Assembly: GCA_002327525.1 (NCBI GenBank)
Contig: DCWG01000081.1
Coordinates: 1-16,553, forward strand
Length of the DNA: 16,553 bases
Source: Gammaproteobacteria bacterium UBA2168
Lineage (GTDB): Bacteria > Pseudomonadota > Gammaproteobacteria > Pseudomonadales > Azotimanducaceae
Direction of reading: 5' to 3'
Shown: positions 7,138 through 15,777 of the stretch, in pieces
How positions within the stretch are numbered: position 1 is the stretch's first letter
How the letters are laid out: every line of letters begins with the position of its first letter
Made by a program: the position numbers and the translations under genes
The notes under the pieces: model-generated
Seen by the model: only the letters and a program-made list of their open reading frames with translations
What the model was told of the DNA's origin: nothing
The model's database searches: none

Positions 7138-8693
7138 TCGATGGTGGCAGGCGGTTTGCTCGAGACGTCGTACACGACACGGGACACTTGCGAGATCTCG
7201 TTGATGATCCGGTTGGAAACCCGTTCGATCAGCTCATACGGAAGATGGGCCCAGCGTGCCGTCATGAAGTCCACCGTCTCGACCGCCCTAAGTGCTATGA
7301 CGTGTTCGTAGCGGCGCGCATCCCCCACGACGCCCACTGACTTGACCGGCAGATACACGGCGAACGCCTGACTGGTCTTCTCGTACCAGCCACTTTCACG
7401 AAGCTCCTCGATGAAAAGCGCGTCCGCTTCGCGAAGCACCTCGGCATACTCGCGGCGCACTTCACCCAGAATACGAACGCCAAGGCCCGGTCCCGGGAAG
7501 GGATGACGCTGGATGAGCGACTCCGGCAAACCCAGGCGTAAGCCGATGGCGCGCACCTCGTCCTTGAACAATTCCCGCAGCGGTTCGATGAGCTTCAGAC
7601 GCATGCGCTCAGGCAGCCCACCGACATTGTGGTGTGACTTGATCACATGTGCTTTGCCGTATTGACTGGCGGCTGACTCGATGACGTCCGGATAGATGGT
7701 GCCCTGAGCGAGCCATTCAACCGACTCGATGCTGTGCGCCGTACGATCGAAAACGTCTATGAACGTGTTGCCGATCGCCTTTCTCTTGTCTTCGGGATCC
7801 GTCAGCCCGTCGAGGTGGCCGAGGAATTCATCCGCTGCATCCACCGTCATCAGGTTCAGGTTGAGCACGTTGGTCGGTGCGAAAACCGCTTCGACTTCCT
7901 CGCGTTCGTTTTTCCGCAACAGTCCGTTGTCCACGAAGACACACGTGAGCTGGTCACCGATGGCTCTCGACAGAAGTGCCGCCACGACGCTCGAGTCGAC
8001 CCCGCCAGACAAACCCAGAACGACATGTTCGTCATTCACTAGTTGTCGCACGTGACGGATGGCGTCTTCGATAATGTTGTCCGGCGTCCACAGTCCCGCG
8101 CATCCGCAGAGATCGCGCGCGAAGGTGCGATAGATTTGCGCACCCTGGTCGGTATGAGTCACCTCCGGATGAAACTGCAACCCGAATAGTGGCTGCTCGG
8201 CATGCTCCATCGCGGCGATCGGCGCACTTTCGGTGCGCGCGGTGACGCGGAACCCTTCGGGTATCGCGACCACCTTGTCTGCGTGACTCATCCAGACATT
8301 CAGCTCTCGTGCATCACCGGTCTCGACTCCCATCAGCAGGCGGCTGTCCTCGAGCGTGACCACGGCGTGGCCGAATTCGCGGACCTGCGACGGCGCCACC
8401 TTGCCGCCGAGCTGCACCGCCATGGCCTGCATGCCGTAGCAGATACCGAGTACCGGCACACCGGTGCCCAATACACCCTCCGGAATGCGCGGTGTCTCGC
8501 CCTCGGTGACCGACTCCGGCCCTCCCGAGAGGATAACGCCACGAGGCACGAAGCCCGCAACGAAGTCATCCGGTACATCGTATGGATGGATTTCGCAATA
8601 TACACCCGCCTCCCGGACACGCCGGGCGATGAGCTGGGTGTATTGCGAACCAAAGTCGATGATCAGCAATCGCTGATCGTGAATATCGGTCAT
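7128..8693 (-). CDS. guaA: GMP synthase (glutamine-hydrolysing)
   Basis: Converts XMP, ATP and glutamine to GMP, the final step of guanine nucleotide synthesis. The 521-residue protein has the class I glutaminase domain first ([16 protein letters not shown], then nucleophile C85 in GICYGMQ, with H175 and E177 in QFHPEVTH). The ATP-pyrophosphatase domain follows, with P-loop LSGGVDSS at 228-235, and then the C-terminal dimerisation domain with [16 protein letters not shown] and the ending TIEWE, typical of GuaA. Length is close to that of the E. coli enzyme. It follows guaB after a 22-nt gap and its stop overlaps the tadA start. No strong ribosome binding site is seen, consistent with coupling to guaB translation. 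Confidence 0.98.
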   Translation of the reverse strand: MTDIHDQRLLIIDFGSQYTQLIARRVREAGVYCEIHPYDVPDDFVAGFVPRGVILSGGPESVTEGETPRIPEGVLGTGVPVLGICYGMQAMAVQLGGKVAPSQVREFGHAVVTLEDSRLLMGVETGDARELNVWMSHADKVVAIPEGFRVTARTESAPIAAMEHAEQPLFGLQFHPEVTHTDQGAQIYRTFARDLCGCAGLWTPDNIIEDAIRHVRQLVNDEHVVLGLSGGVDSSVVAALLSRAIGDQLTCVFVDNGLLRKNEREEVEAVFAPTNVLNLNLMTVDAADEFLGHLDGLTDPEDKRKAIGNTFIDVFDRTAHSIESVEWLAQGTIYPDVIESAASQYGKAHVIKSHHNVGGLPERMRLKLIEPLRELFKDEVRAIGLRLGLPESLIQRHPFPGPGLGVRILGEVRREYAEVLREADALFIEELRESGWYEKTSQAFAVYLPVKSVGVVGDARRYEHVIALRAVETVDFMTARWAHLPYELIERVSNRIINEISQVSRVVYDVSSKPPATIEWE

Positions 8694-8715
8694 GGCTAGC
8701 GTCGGCTCAGCGTAT

Positions 8716-10185
8716 TCAGCTCAATGGATAGTTCGGCGGTTCTTTGGTGATCGCGACGTCATGAACGTGACTCTCCACCATGCTGGCAGCACTCACGCGC
8801 ACGAATTCGGGTCGCGTGCGCATGGTGTCCATGTCGGGAGAACCGGTATAGCCCATCGCGGCCCGCAGTCCGCCCATCATCTGGTGCACGATGGAATTGA
8901 TCGGTCCCCGGTACGGCACCCGACCTTCAATACCTTCCGGCACCAGCTTGCGCCCGTCGTCCTCCACTTCCTGGAAGTAACGGTCACTGGACCCGTGCGT
9001 CTCGGCCATGGCACCAAGCGAACCCATGCCGCGATAGGATTTGTACGTACGCCCCTGATAAAGCTCCACTTCACCGGGTGCTTCGTCCGTTCCCGCCAGC
9101 AGGCTGCCCACCATCACAACGCTCGCGCCGGCGACGATGGCCTTGGCGATGTCACCTGAATAACGGATGCCGCCGTCGGCTATCACCGGTATATCGACTT
9201 CTTCGGCTGCTTTCACCGCCTCCGCAATGGCCGTGATCTGAGGCACGCCGATTCCGGTCACGACACGCGTGGTGCAGATGGAGCCGGGACCGATACCTAC
9301 TTTCACGGCATCCACACCCGCCGCCATCAATGCCTGCGCGCCGTCTCTCGTTGCCACGTTGCCACCAATCACCGGCATGTCGGGATACTTCTGCTTGATG
9401 AGGCTGACGCGCTCGAGCACGCGTTGCGAGTGACCGTGTGCCGTGTCCACGACGATCACATCCACCCCCGCCTCCACCAGCGCGGCGACCCGTTCTTCGG
9501 TTTCGTCGCTGATACCCACGCTTGCGCCAACGCGCAACTGACCCTGATCATCCTTGCAGGCATTAGGAAAGGCCTGAGCCTTGCGGATGTCCTTGACAGT
9601 CACCATGCCTTTCAATTCGAAGCTGCCGTTGGTGAGTAACACCTTCTCGATGCGGTTCTCGTGCAATACGTTGGTTATTTGCTCGAAGGTGGCGTCCTCA
9701 GGCGCGGTCACGAGGCGCTCACGCGGTGTCATCACGTCACGCACCAGCGCATCCAGGCGTTTCTCGAATCGCACGTCGCGGGAAGTAACGATACCTACCA
9801 GGCGATCTCCATCCACCACGGGAACACCCGATATAGAGTGTTCCTGCGTTAACTCCAACAGCTGGGCGACGGTCTTGTCCGGGTTGATGGTGATGGGATC
9901 CCGGATGATTCCGGTTTCGAATTTCTTAACCGACCTAACTTCCCGCGCCTGAGCATCCGTGGTCATGTTCTTGTGCACGATACCGATGCCGCCTTCCTGC
10001 GCCATCGCGATAGCGAGCCTGCCCTCGGTCACCGTGTCCATGGCCGAGGACATCATTGGGATATTCAGCTCGATGTCCCGCGTCAGCCGCGTTTGCAGCG
10101 AAACTTCCGAAGGCAGGACTTGAGAATGGGCAGGGAGGAGCAGAACGTCGTCGAAGGTAAGTGCGTCGTTGGCGATACGCAACAT
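8716..10185 (-). CDS. guaB: IMP dehydrogenase
   Basis: Oxidises IMP to XMP with NAD+, the rate-limiting step towards GMP. The 489-residue protein is a TIM barrel interrupted by two CBS domains (about 92-148 and 151-206). Catalytic Cys304 is in [11 protein letters not shown]. The flanking motifs [27 protein letters not shown] and the flap [10 protein letters not shown] are all intact. It is the first gene of the purine operon. GGAG lies 6 nt before the ATG, and a strong promoter gives a 5' leader of only about 15 nt, leaving no room for a guanine riboswitch. Control, if any, is therefore likely at transcription initiation, where an inverted repeat overlaps the -35 box. Confidence 0.98.
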   Translation of the reverse strand: MLRIANDALTFDDVLLLPAHSQVLPSEVSLQTRLTRDIELNIPMMSSAMDTVTEGRLAIAMAQEGGIGIVHKNMTTDAQAREVRSVKKFETGIIRDPITINPDKTVAQLLELTQEHSISGVPVVDGDRLVGIVTSRDVRFEKRLDALVRDVMTPRERLVTAPEDATFEQITNVLHENRIEKVLLTNGSFELKGMVTVKDIRKAQAFPNACKDDQGQLRVGASVGISDETEERVAALVEAGVDVIVVDTAHGHSQRVLERVSLIKQKYPDMPVIGGNVATRDGAQALMAAGVDAVKVGIGPGSICTTRVVTGIGVPQITAIAEAVKAAEEVDIPVIADGGIRYSGDIAKAIVAGASVVMVGSLLAGTDEAPGEVELYQGRTYKSYRGMGSLGAMAETHGSSDRYFQEVEDDGRKLVPEGIEGRVPYRGPINSIVHQMMGGLRAAMGYTGSPDMDTMRTRPEFVRVSAASMVESHVHDVAITKEPPNYPLS

Positions 10186-10206
10186 TTAGGACTCCGCAAA
10201 AGCGAG

Positions 10207-10235
10207 ATTCTAATGGTGAGTCCCATTCATGTAAA
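10207..10235 (-). promoter_or_regulatory. guaB promoter
   Basis: On the minus strand TTTACA (10235-10230) and TAGAAT (10212-10207) are each 5/6 matches to the sigma70 hexamers and are spaced by exactly 17 bp. The predicted start is about 15 nt before the guaB ATG. This is the best promoter in the window. Confidence 0.75.
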
Positions 10236-10248
10236 CTCGTAACATGAA
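10226..10248. promoter_or_regulatory. Inverted repeat in the guaB/xseA divergent region, candidate operator
   Basis: TTCATGT-N9-ACATGAA is a perfect 7-bp inverted repeat in the 58-bp gap between divergent guaB and xseA. One arm overlaps the guaB -35 hexamer and the other covers the xseA ATG (10244-10246). Arm centres are 16 bp apart. It does not resemble the E. coli PurR box. A bound dimer could block guaB transcription; in the xseA transcript the arms could fold over the start codon. Both roles are inference. Confidence 0.45.
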
Positions 10249-11632
10249 ATCCCCCTCCGGTGGCCAGCCGATCTTCACGGTTTCCGAGCTGAATCGCCAC
10301 GCACGACTGCTGCTCGAAGAGCGCTTCAATCTGGTGTGGGTGCGCGGCGAGATGTCCAATTTCCGCCGGCCCGGATCCGGTCACTGGTATTTCACGCTCA
10401 AGGACGAACAGGGTCAGATTGGGTGTGCGATGTTCATCAATCGCAACCGGCAAGCCCGCATGCAACCCCGGGACGGCGTTGAGGTGATCATCCGGGGCCG
10501 AGTCAGTCTCTACGAGGCACGTGGCAACTATCAGATCATCGTCGATGCCATCGAACCCGCAGGTGAGGGGGCACTGCGAATCGCGTTCGAGGCGTTGAAA
10601 GACAAACTGGCCGCAGAAGGCATGTTCGCCGCCGAGCGCAAGCGTGCCCTCCCGGCCTTGCCGAGCCGTCTGGCGATTATCTCATCGGCTTCCGGTGCGG
10701 CATTACGCGACGTGCTCGCCGTGGTGCGCCGCCGATACCCGGCTCTCGCCGTCACGCTGCTGCCCGTGGCGGTGCAGGGCGACGAGGCCGAGAGACAGAT
10801 TCTGCGCGCGCTCGAGCGCGCCCCCGCCACCTCCGCCGATCTCGTCCTGCTGACTCGCGGTGGAGGTTCGCTGGAGGATCTTTGGGCGTTCAATCTCGAA
10901 TCGGTGGCGCGTGCCGTTGCCGCCTGCCCGCTGCCCACGGTGGTCGCCATCGGCCACGAAACCGATTTCGCTATTGCCGAGTTCACCGCCGACCTGCGCG
11001 CAGGCACACCCTCGGCCGCAGCGGAGCTCATCACACCCGATAGCACAGAACTAGGAGCGGCGTTGCTCGGCCGCTTGGCACAGCTGCACCAATCCATGCG
11101 CCACCAGCTTGCTGTCAGCCGCCATCGGCTGGGCGCGAGTCATGCCCGGCTGAGGGATCCGCGCGAGCGGCTACGCCAGTTGATGCAACGTGCCGATGAC
11201 ATCGAGCGCCGCCTCACCCACGCGCTGGGAGCGATGAGCGAACGTACGCGGCTGCAGGTAGAACGCCTGACGGATATGCTGCACGCCCGGCATCCGCGCC
11301 ACGCACTTGCCGTATACGGCCGCGAGCTCCCGGCACTCGCCACCCGCCTGAACAGCTCCATGCAGACACATCTGGCACGTAACCGGCGTCAGGCGGATGC
11401 CCTGTTCCGTACCTTGCGCGCCGTCAGCCCACGGATGCTGCTGGAACGAGGCTATGGCATCGTGGAGGACGCCGCAGGGGGAGCAGTTACCAGCACGATT
11501 AACATCACGGTGGGCGAAAAGCTCCGGGTGAGTCTCAGTGACGGTGCCCTCGGTGTCGCCGTCGAGGAGATTGCACCGCTGGGCTCGATTCTCGGCGCCA
11601 CACCCGGCGAGCCGGACGGAGAGCACGATTGA
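10244..11632 (+). CDS. xseA: Exodeoxyribonuclease VII large subunit
   Basis: Catalytic subunit of ExoVII, a single-strand-specific exonuclease active from both ends and used in mismatch repair and damage processing. The 462-residue protein has an N-terminal OB-fold (about 10-105, with WVRGEMSNFRRPGSGHWYF). The catalytic domain carries SSASGAALRD (147-156), LTRGGGSLEDLWAFN (203-217) and GHETDFAIAEFTADLRAGTPSAAAE (237-261), followed by a long helical coiled-coil region and a short C-terminal beta segment. The usual first motif is T-S-P-T/S-G-A-A, and here the proline is alanine, a mild change. The ATG at 10244 is the first start after an in-frame TAA at 10232. It has no clear ribosome binding site and lies inside the inverted repeat. 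No xseB partner is in the window. Confidence 0.97.
   Translation: MKSPSGGQPIFTVSELNRHARLLLEERFNLVWVRGEMSNFRRPGSGHWYFTLKDEQGQIGCAMFINRNRQARMQPRDGVEVIIRGRVSLYEARGNYQIIVDAIEPAGEGALRIAFEALKDKLAAEGMFAAERKRALPALPSRLAIISSASGAALRDVLAVVRRRYPALAVTLLPVAVQGDEAERQILRALERAPATSADLVLLTRGGGSLEDLWAFNLESVARAVAACPLPTVVAIGHETDFAIAEFTADLRAGTPSAAAELITPDSTELGAALLGRLAQLHQSMRHQLAVSRHRLGASHARLRDPRERLRQLMQRADDIERRLTHALGAMSERTRLQVERLTDMLHARHPRHALAVYGRELPALATRLNSSMQTHLARNRRQADALFRTLRAVSPRMLLERGYGIVEDAAGGAVTSTINITVGEKLRVSLSDGALGVAVEEIAPLGSILGATPGEPDGEHD
11618..11621 (+). promoter_or_regulatory. Ribosome binding site for the TTG start of the M23 peptidase gene
   Basis: GGAG lies 7 nt before the TTG at 11629, within the last codons of xseA. 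It supports a TTG start overlapping the xseA stop as TTGA. Confidence 0.65.
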
Positions 11633-12489
11633 GAAAATACGTACGCACCGCCTTGATGCTGGCGGTATTCCTGTACGCCACTACCGGGCAGAGCGCGCAG
11701 AATGAAACCTCGACAACAGCCGATGCCCCGGTCGCTCCACCGGCGACGCTACCCCCCTCGGCCGTACCTGGTGGTATCTATATCACCGACCTGCCTCGAG
11801 GAATGCACGGTGCCCGCTTTCAGGAGCGGCCGGTCATGGTACTTGAAGGGCGCGCCATCGTGGGTCTGCCCATAGCGCTCGAAAACGGTGAACACGAACT
11901 CACATTCACCGGCCCGCAGTCCACTCTGACGCACCGGTTCGAAGTTTCCCCCAAGACCTATACCGAACAACGCCTCACCCTCTCCAACCAGAAGATGGTA
12001 GACCCGGACCCTGCCGATCTGGAACGCATTCGCGAAGAAGGTCGCTTGCAGCGGGCCCGCTACGCGCTGTTCAGCGATCCACGCCACGATCTCGCACCTT
12101 TCCGACAACCTGTCGAAGGCATCACCACCAGTTTTTTTGGTCACCGCAGAGTTCTCAATGGCCAGCCGCGGTCCCCGCATTCAGGACTCGACATCGCAGC
12201 GGCCACCGGCACCGCTATTCACGCACCGGCTCCCGGCGAGGTGGTATTGACAGATGCCCTGTATTTCAACGGAAACACCGTGTTCCTGGACCACGGTCAA
12301 GGGCTGGTGACCATGTACTGTCACATGAGTGCGATCGAGGTGAATACGGGGGATGAGGTGGCTCGCGGTCAGGTCATCGGCCGGGTGGGCGCCACCGGAC
12401 GCGTGACGGGACCTCATCTGCACTGGTCGGTGAGCATGAACGGCAATCGGGTCGATCCGCGCATGGTGATGGGGTTGTTTGCCGATTGA
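11629..12489 (+). CDS. Exported M23-family (LytM-type) metallopeptidase
   Basis: A 286-residue predicted periplasmic protein. A signal peptide covers about residues 1-23 (basic MRKYVR, hydrophobic core, cleavage near QSA). A Pro/Ala-rich linker (about 30-47) leads to a beta-rich N-terminal domain (about 48-120), a short charged helix, and the M23 domain (about 155-285). All active-site residues are present: zinc ligands H184 and D188 (HSGLD) and H265, plus H232 (YCHMS) and H263 (GPHLHW). It is therefore probably an active peptidoglycan endopeptidase, not a degenerate EnvC/NlpD-like activator. It starts at a TTG overlapping the xseA stop and is probably co-transcribed with xseA. Its stop lies 11 nt from that of convergent der, and no terminator with a T-run is visible between them. 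Confidence 0.9.
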   Translation: MRKYVRTALMLAVFLYATTGQSAQNETSTTADAPVAPPATLPPSAVPGGIYITDLPRGMHGARFQERPVMVLEGRAIVGLPIALENGEHELTFTGPQSTLTHRFEVSPKTYTEQRLTLSNQKMVDPDPADLERIREEGRLQRARYALFSDPRHDLAPFRQPVEGITTSFFGHRRVLNGQPRSPHSGLDIAAATGTAIHAPAPGEVVLTDALYFNGNTVFLDHGQGLVTMYCHMSAIEVNTGDEVARGQVIGRVGATGRVTGPHLHWSVSMNGNRVDPRMVMGLFAD

Positions 12490-12500
12490 TCCGCGCCTGC

Positions 12501-13880
12501 TCAGCGCTTGCGCTGGCGGATGCGCTTACGCCGGCGCTGCTGGCGCGCCGTCAGCTCGTTGCGTTTACCGGCGTACGGGTTTTCTCCGCTCTTCAGCTCC
12601 ACCTTCACAGGATTGCCTATCAGGTTGAGTGCCTCACGAAAGCCGTTTTCTAGATAGCGTACGTAACTGGCCGGCAGGGCCTGGGTCTGGTTGCCGTGCA
12701 CGACTATGCGCGGCGGATGTTCCCCGGCCTTGTGCGCATAGCGCAACTTGATGGCCCGGCCGCGCACAGATGGCGGCGGGTGCGCTTCGATAAGCCCTTC
12801 GAACAGGCGATTGAGCAGAGAAGTAGCGACGTCGAATGAGCCCGCATCAAACACGGTGGCCACCTCCTCGAGCAGATGCCCGACACCGGTGCCATGCAGT
12901 GCGGAGATGAAATGCACCGGCGCCCAGGGTACGAATTCGAGGCGCCGGTCGAGCGTGACGCGCCGCTCTCGCTTGACCTCAGCGCTGAGTCCGTCCCACT
13001 TGTTGACCGCGATCACCAGCCCCGAGCCCGCGCGCACCGCATACTGCAAAACGTGCAGATCCTGCTCAACCAACCCTTCGCCACCATCGAGCACCAGAAT
13101 CACAACATGCGCTCTCTCGATGGCATCGAGGCTCTTGACGATGGAAAACTTCTCCACCATCGCATCCACACGGCCTTTTCGCCGCACACCGGCAGTATCG
13201 ATGAGGACGAAGTCGCGCCCGGCGGCATGCAGGGGTACATCGATGGCATCGCGGGTCGTGCCCGGCTCGTCGTACACCAGTTGCCGTTCCTCACCGAGCA
13301 GCCGGTTGATGAGCGTCGACTTGCCGACATTGGGGCGCCCGATGATGGCGGTCCGGATGACCCCATCCGCGGCTTCCTCTTCCTCGCCGGCTTCGGGAAG
13401 CCTCGCGGCGATCTCCCGGGCAAGTCCCGCAAAGCCGCGATTGTGCACCGCCGAGATGGTGAACGCCTGATCGAAACCGAGCATCGAAAACTCCGCCAGC
13501 GCCAGCGTCTCGTCGGTTCCATCGGTCTTATTGATCACCAGCAGTACGGGGCGGTCCTTGCGGCGCAGGAATTCGGCCACTTCCTCATCCGCCACCGTGA
13601 GACCTTCGCGGGCATCGACCATAAACAGCACCAGTGCGGTATCGTCCAGCGCCATATCCGCCTGACGGGAGATGAGTTCGGCGAAATCGTGGTCGCCGAA
13701 CAGGCCGCCGGTGTCGACCAGCAGGCACGGCTTGTCACCGATCTCGGCACGGTCGTAGCGCCTGTCGCGGGTGAGTCCCGGAACGTTCGCAACGAGTGCC
13801 GAGCGTTGATGCGTCAACTTGTTGAAAAGCGTCGATTTACCGACGTTCGGGCGGCCCACCAGGGCGATCTGCGGCAGCAT
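12501..13880 (-). CDS. der: Ribosome-assembly GTPase Der (EngA)
   Basis: Double-GTPase needed for 50S subunit maturation. The 459-residue protein has G domain 1 (P-loop GRPNVGKS 9-16, DTGG 56-59, NKTD 117-120) and an acidic linker (GEEEEAADG, about 165-173). G domain 2 follows (GRPNVGKS 181-188, DTAG 228-231, NKWD 293-296), then a KH-like C-terminal domain and a very basic tail (about 440-459, RQQRRRKRIRQRKR). All nucleotide-binding motifs are intact in both domains. The ATG at 13880 follows the bamB stop by 27 nt, with GGAAGG 8 nt upstream. It is the last gene of the hisS-yfgM-bamB-der cluster. Confidence 0.98.
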   Translation of the reverse strand: MLPQIALVGRPNVGKSTLFNKLTHQRSALVANVPGLTRDRRYDRAEIGDKPCLLVDTGGLFGDHDFAELISRQADMALDDTALVLFMVDAREGLTVADEEVAEFLRRKDRPVLLVINKTDGTDETLALAEFSMLGFDQAFTISAVHNRGFAGLAREIAARLPEAGEEEEAADGVIRTAIIGRPNVGKSTLINRLLGEERQLVYDEPGTTRDAIDVPLHAAGRDFVLIDTAGVRRKGRVDAMVEKFSIVKSLDAIERAHVVILVLDGGEGLVEQDLHVLQYAVRAGSGLVIAVNKWDGLSAEVKRERRVTLDRRLEFVPWAPVHFISALHGTGVGHLLEEVATVFDAGSFDVATSLLNRLFEGLIEAHPPPSVRGRAIKLRYAHKAGEHPPRIVVHGNQTQALPASYVRYLENGFREALNLIGNPVKVELKSGENPYAGKRNELTARQQRRRKRIRQRKR

Positions 13881-13907
13881 CGTTCAAGCCTTCCAACGTG
13901 TACCCTT

Positions 13908-15149
13908 TCAGCGTACCGATATTTCGACTGCCTGCAACGAGCCACCGTTGGTGAGCACGTAGACGGTGCGGCCTTCGGCAACCACCATCTCCGAACGCAA
14001 ACCCTCTCCGTCCAGTTTGCGCCGGCCGACGAAACGGCCGTCCGACTGCGCCAGCACGTGCAGGTAACCCTCGTCGTCGCCCACCAGCAGGTAGTTGCTA
14101 AACGCCACGGGACTGGTCAGCTTCCTGCGATACAGGGCCTCCTGTGTCCAAACCGTTTCGGCCGAAGAGGTGTCAATCGCGAAGACCGAATCGATGCCAT
14201 CTACCAGATACACCTGGCTATAGCCTTCCACCAGATTGAGATAGCTCCCGTATTCGCGGGCCCATACCGGCTGACCATCTTCACGGCGCAGCGCCTTCAA
14301 TTCGCCGTTGTACGCCGAGACATAAATCAGCGGTCCCGACAGCAGCGGCTGCCCGTCGACATCCACCATACGGTCGAGTTCGGAGCGCCCCTCCGGCAGC
14401 TGCACCCGGTGTTCCCATACCGGTTCTCCGGTGTCACTCTGAAAGGCCATCAACATGCCGTTGGCAAACCCGGCGTAAACGATGTCGCCGGCGACCATCG
14501 GAGAAGCGGTACCGCGTAATGTCAGAATCGGCACCTGATTATCAAAGCTCCAGATCGACTTACCTGTATCGGCGTCGAGGGCCATGAGCCGGCCGTCTAT
14601 GGTCTGCAGATAGACCTTGCCTCTGCTCACGGCGGGCTTGCTGAGCACTTCGCTGCCAACATTGACACGCCAGTTCACGGATCCGTCGGAGACGGCGAGC
14701 GCCACCACTTCTCCGGATGTCAGGCCGATCAGAACATGGCCATCACCCGCTCCGACGCCGCCGCTGACAAAACTCTCGTCCGTGCGATCGAAGAAGTTGA
14801 ACACGCTCATGAAACCCCTGTCGCGTTCGTCGATCCGCACTTCCCAGATTTCCTTGCCGGTGAAGCGATCGAACGAGGCAACAACGCCATAGCCATCCAC
14901 CGCGAAAATGCGATCGGCGACTATTATCGGACTGAGGCGGATGTACTTGCTTCCCAGGCCATCGCCAACGCGGCTCTTCCACAGCCGTTCGACTTCGACC
15001 TCCTCATCGAACCTGACCAGTGCCGCCGGTTCCAGCTCGTCGACATCTTCCTCATCCTCGTCTACCCACGGCAGCCAGGTGAACCAGCTGCATCCTGAGA
15101 CGAGCAAGGTGAGACCCAGGAGAGCTACCGCCTTACGCACTGGCCGCAT
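13908..15149 (-). CDS. bamB: Outer-membrane assembly lipoprotein BamB
   Basis: Periplasm-facing lipoprotein of the BAM complex that folds beta-barrels into the outer membrane. The 413-residue precursor has a signal peptide with lipobox LVSGC (lipidated C20, followed by Ser, so outer-membrane sorted). An eight-bladed PQQ-like beta-propeller follows, with repeated blade signatures such as GxVxAFDxxTGKEIW, LTSPV and GDDEGYLHVL. The ELDRMVDVDG segment matches the BamA-contacting region of the family. Between lipid anchor and propeller is an unusual Trp-rich then strongly acidic stretch (residues 21-41: FTWLPW followed by DEDEEDVDELEP). The ATG overlaps the end of yfgM by 17 nt; a GTG three codons later (15140) is an alternative start. 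Confidence 0.95.
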   Translation of the reverse strand: MRPVRKAVALLGLTLLVSGCSWFTWLPWVDEDEEDVDELEPAALVRFDEEVEVERLWKSRVGDGLGSKYIRLSPIIVADRIFAVDGYGVVASFDRFTGKEIWEVRIDERDRGFMSVFNFFDRTDESFVSGGVGAGDGHVLIGLTSGEVVALAVSDGSVNWRVNVGSEVLSKPAVSRGKVYLQTIDGRLMALDADTGKSIWSFDNQVPILTLRGTASPMVAGDIVYAGFANGMLMAFQSDTGEPVWEHRVQLPEGRSELDRMVDVDGQPLLSGPLIYVSAYNGELKALRREDGQPVWAREYGSYLNLVEGYSQVYLVDGIDSVFAIDTSSAETVWTQEALYRRKLTSPVAFSNYLLVGDDEGYLHVLAQSDGRFVGRRKLDGEGLRSEMVVAEGRTVYVLTNGGSLQAVEISVR

Positions 15150-15759
15150 CCGCCGTATCGTGCATCTTCATTTCCAACACCGGACGGTTCTCGTTCTCAG
15201 CGAGTGCTTCCACCGCCTCACGGTAGGCTTCGTGCGCCAGCGTGCGCTCCTTGCGTGCCATGTGGATGTCCCCTTTCAACTCGAGCGCGTGCGTTCTGAA
15301 GCCGCTGCTGCGAATCTCAAAGAGCGTCGTCAGCGCTTCGTCCGAACGCTCGAGTTGCTGCACCACGCGCGCCAGTCGCAGCCGCGCCAGGTCCGCCAGG
15401 GTGGCATCGGGTGCGGCCGCCAGCGCTTCGCGTAACAAGGCTTCCGTTGCTTCCACATCGCCCGCGTCGTGGGCCTCGCGCGCACGATAGAAGAGGCTCA
15501 GCACCTGGTAACTGGTAGCGGGGATGCGTTCGTCGATCTGCGTGCCGAGACTTATACGGGCCTCGCCCTCGGCGTTGACGAAACTGTCGTACAGCTGCGA
15601 AGCCTCCTCCACGGCGCGTGCCTGGCTGGCGTCATACCACCGCCAGCCGACGACAGCACCGACCGCCAGCACCAGGCCCACCAGCAGCGAGGTTCCGTTC
15701 TCATCCCACCACTTCTTCAGCTGTTCTATCTGTTCTTCTTCGTTCAGCGTATCCGACAC
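15133..15759 (-). CDS. yfgM: YfgM-type ancillary Sec translocon protein
   Basis: A 208-residue protein anchored in the inner membrane by one N-terminal segment (about 22-41, SLLVGLVLAVGAVVGWRWY), with the bulk in the periplasm as TPR-like helical repeats (about 50-205). The N-terminus EEEQIEQLKKWWDENG and the LARLRLARVVQQLERSDEAL segment match the YfgM family. In E. coli YfgM associates with SecYEG and the chaperone PpiD. The start is GTG with GGAG 6 nt upstream, 18 nt after the hisS stop, and the 3' end overlaps bamB. The C-terminus (HDTADAASA) is divergent. Confidence 0.92.
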   Translation of the reverse strand: MSDTLNEEEQIEQLKKWWDENGTSLLVGLVLAVGAVVGWRWYDASQARAVEEASQLYDSFVNAEGEARISLGTQIDERIPATSYQVLSLFYRAREAHDAGDVEATEALLREALAAAPDATLADLARLRLARVVQQLERSDEALTTLFEIRSSGFRTHALELKGDIHMARKERTLAHEAYREAVEALAENENRPVLEMKMHDTADAASA

Positions 15760-15777
15760 GCTCGTCTCCGAAATTCT

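Noticed and set aside
10186..10206. Possible guanine/purine riboswitch before guaB
   Set aside because: The predicted 5' leader is only about 15 nt, too short for any known purine riboswitch.
12507..12520. Hairpin CAGCGC-TT-GCGCTG at the convergent ends of the M23 gene and der
   Set aside because: It is inside the der coding region, has a 2-nt loop and lacks a T-run on either strand, so I do not call it a terminator.
12876..14519. A 547-codon plus-strand open frame antisense to der and bamB
   Set aside because: It crosses two well-supported genes and their intergenic gap, has no family motif, no ribosome binding site, and a composition (His, Arg, Gln-rich) typical of antisense frames in GC-rich genes.
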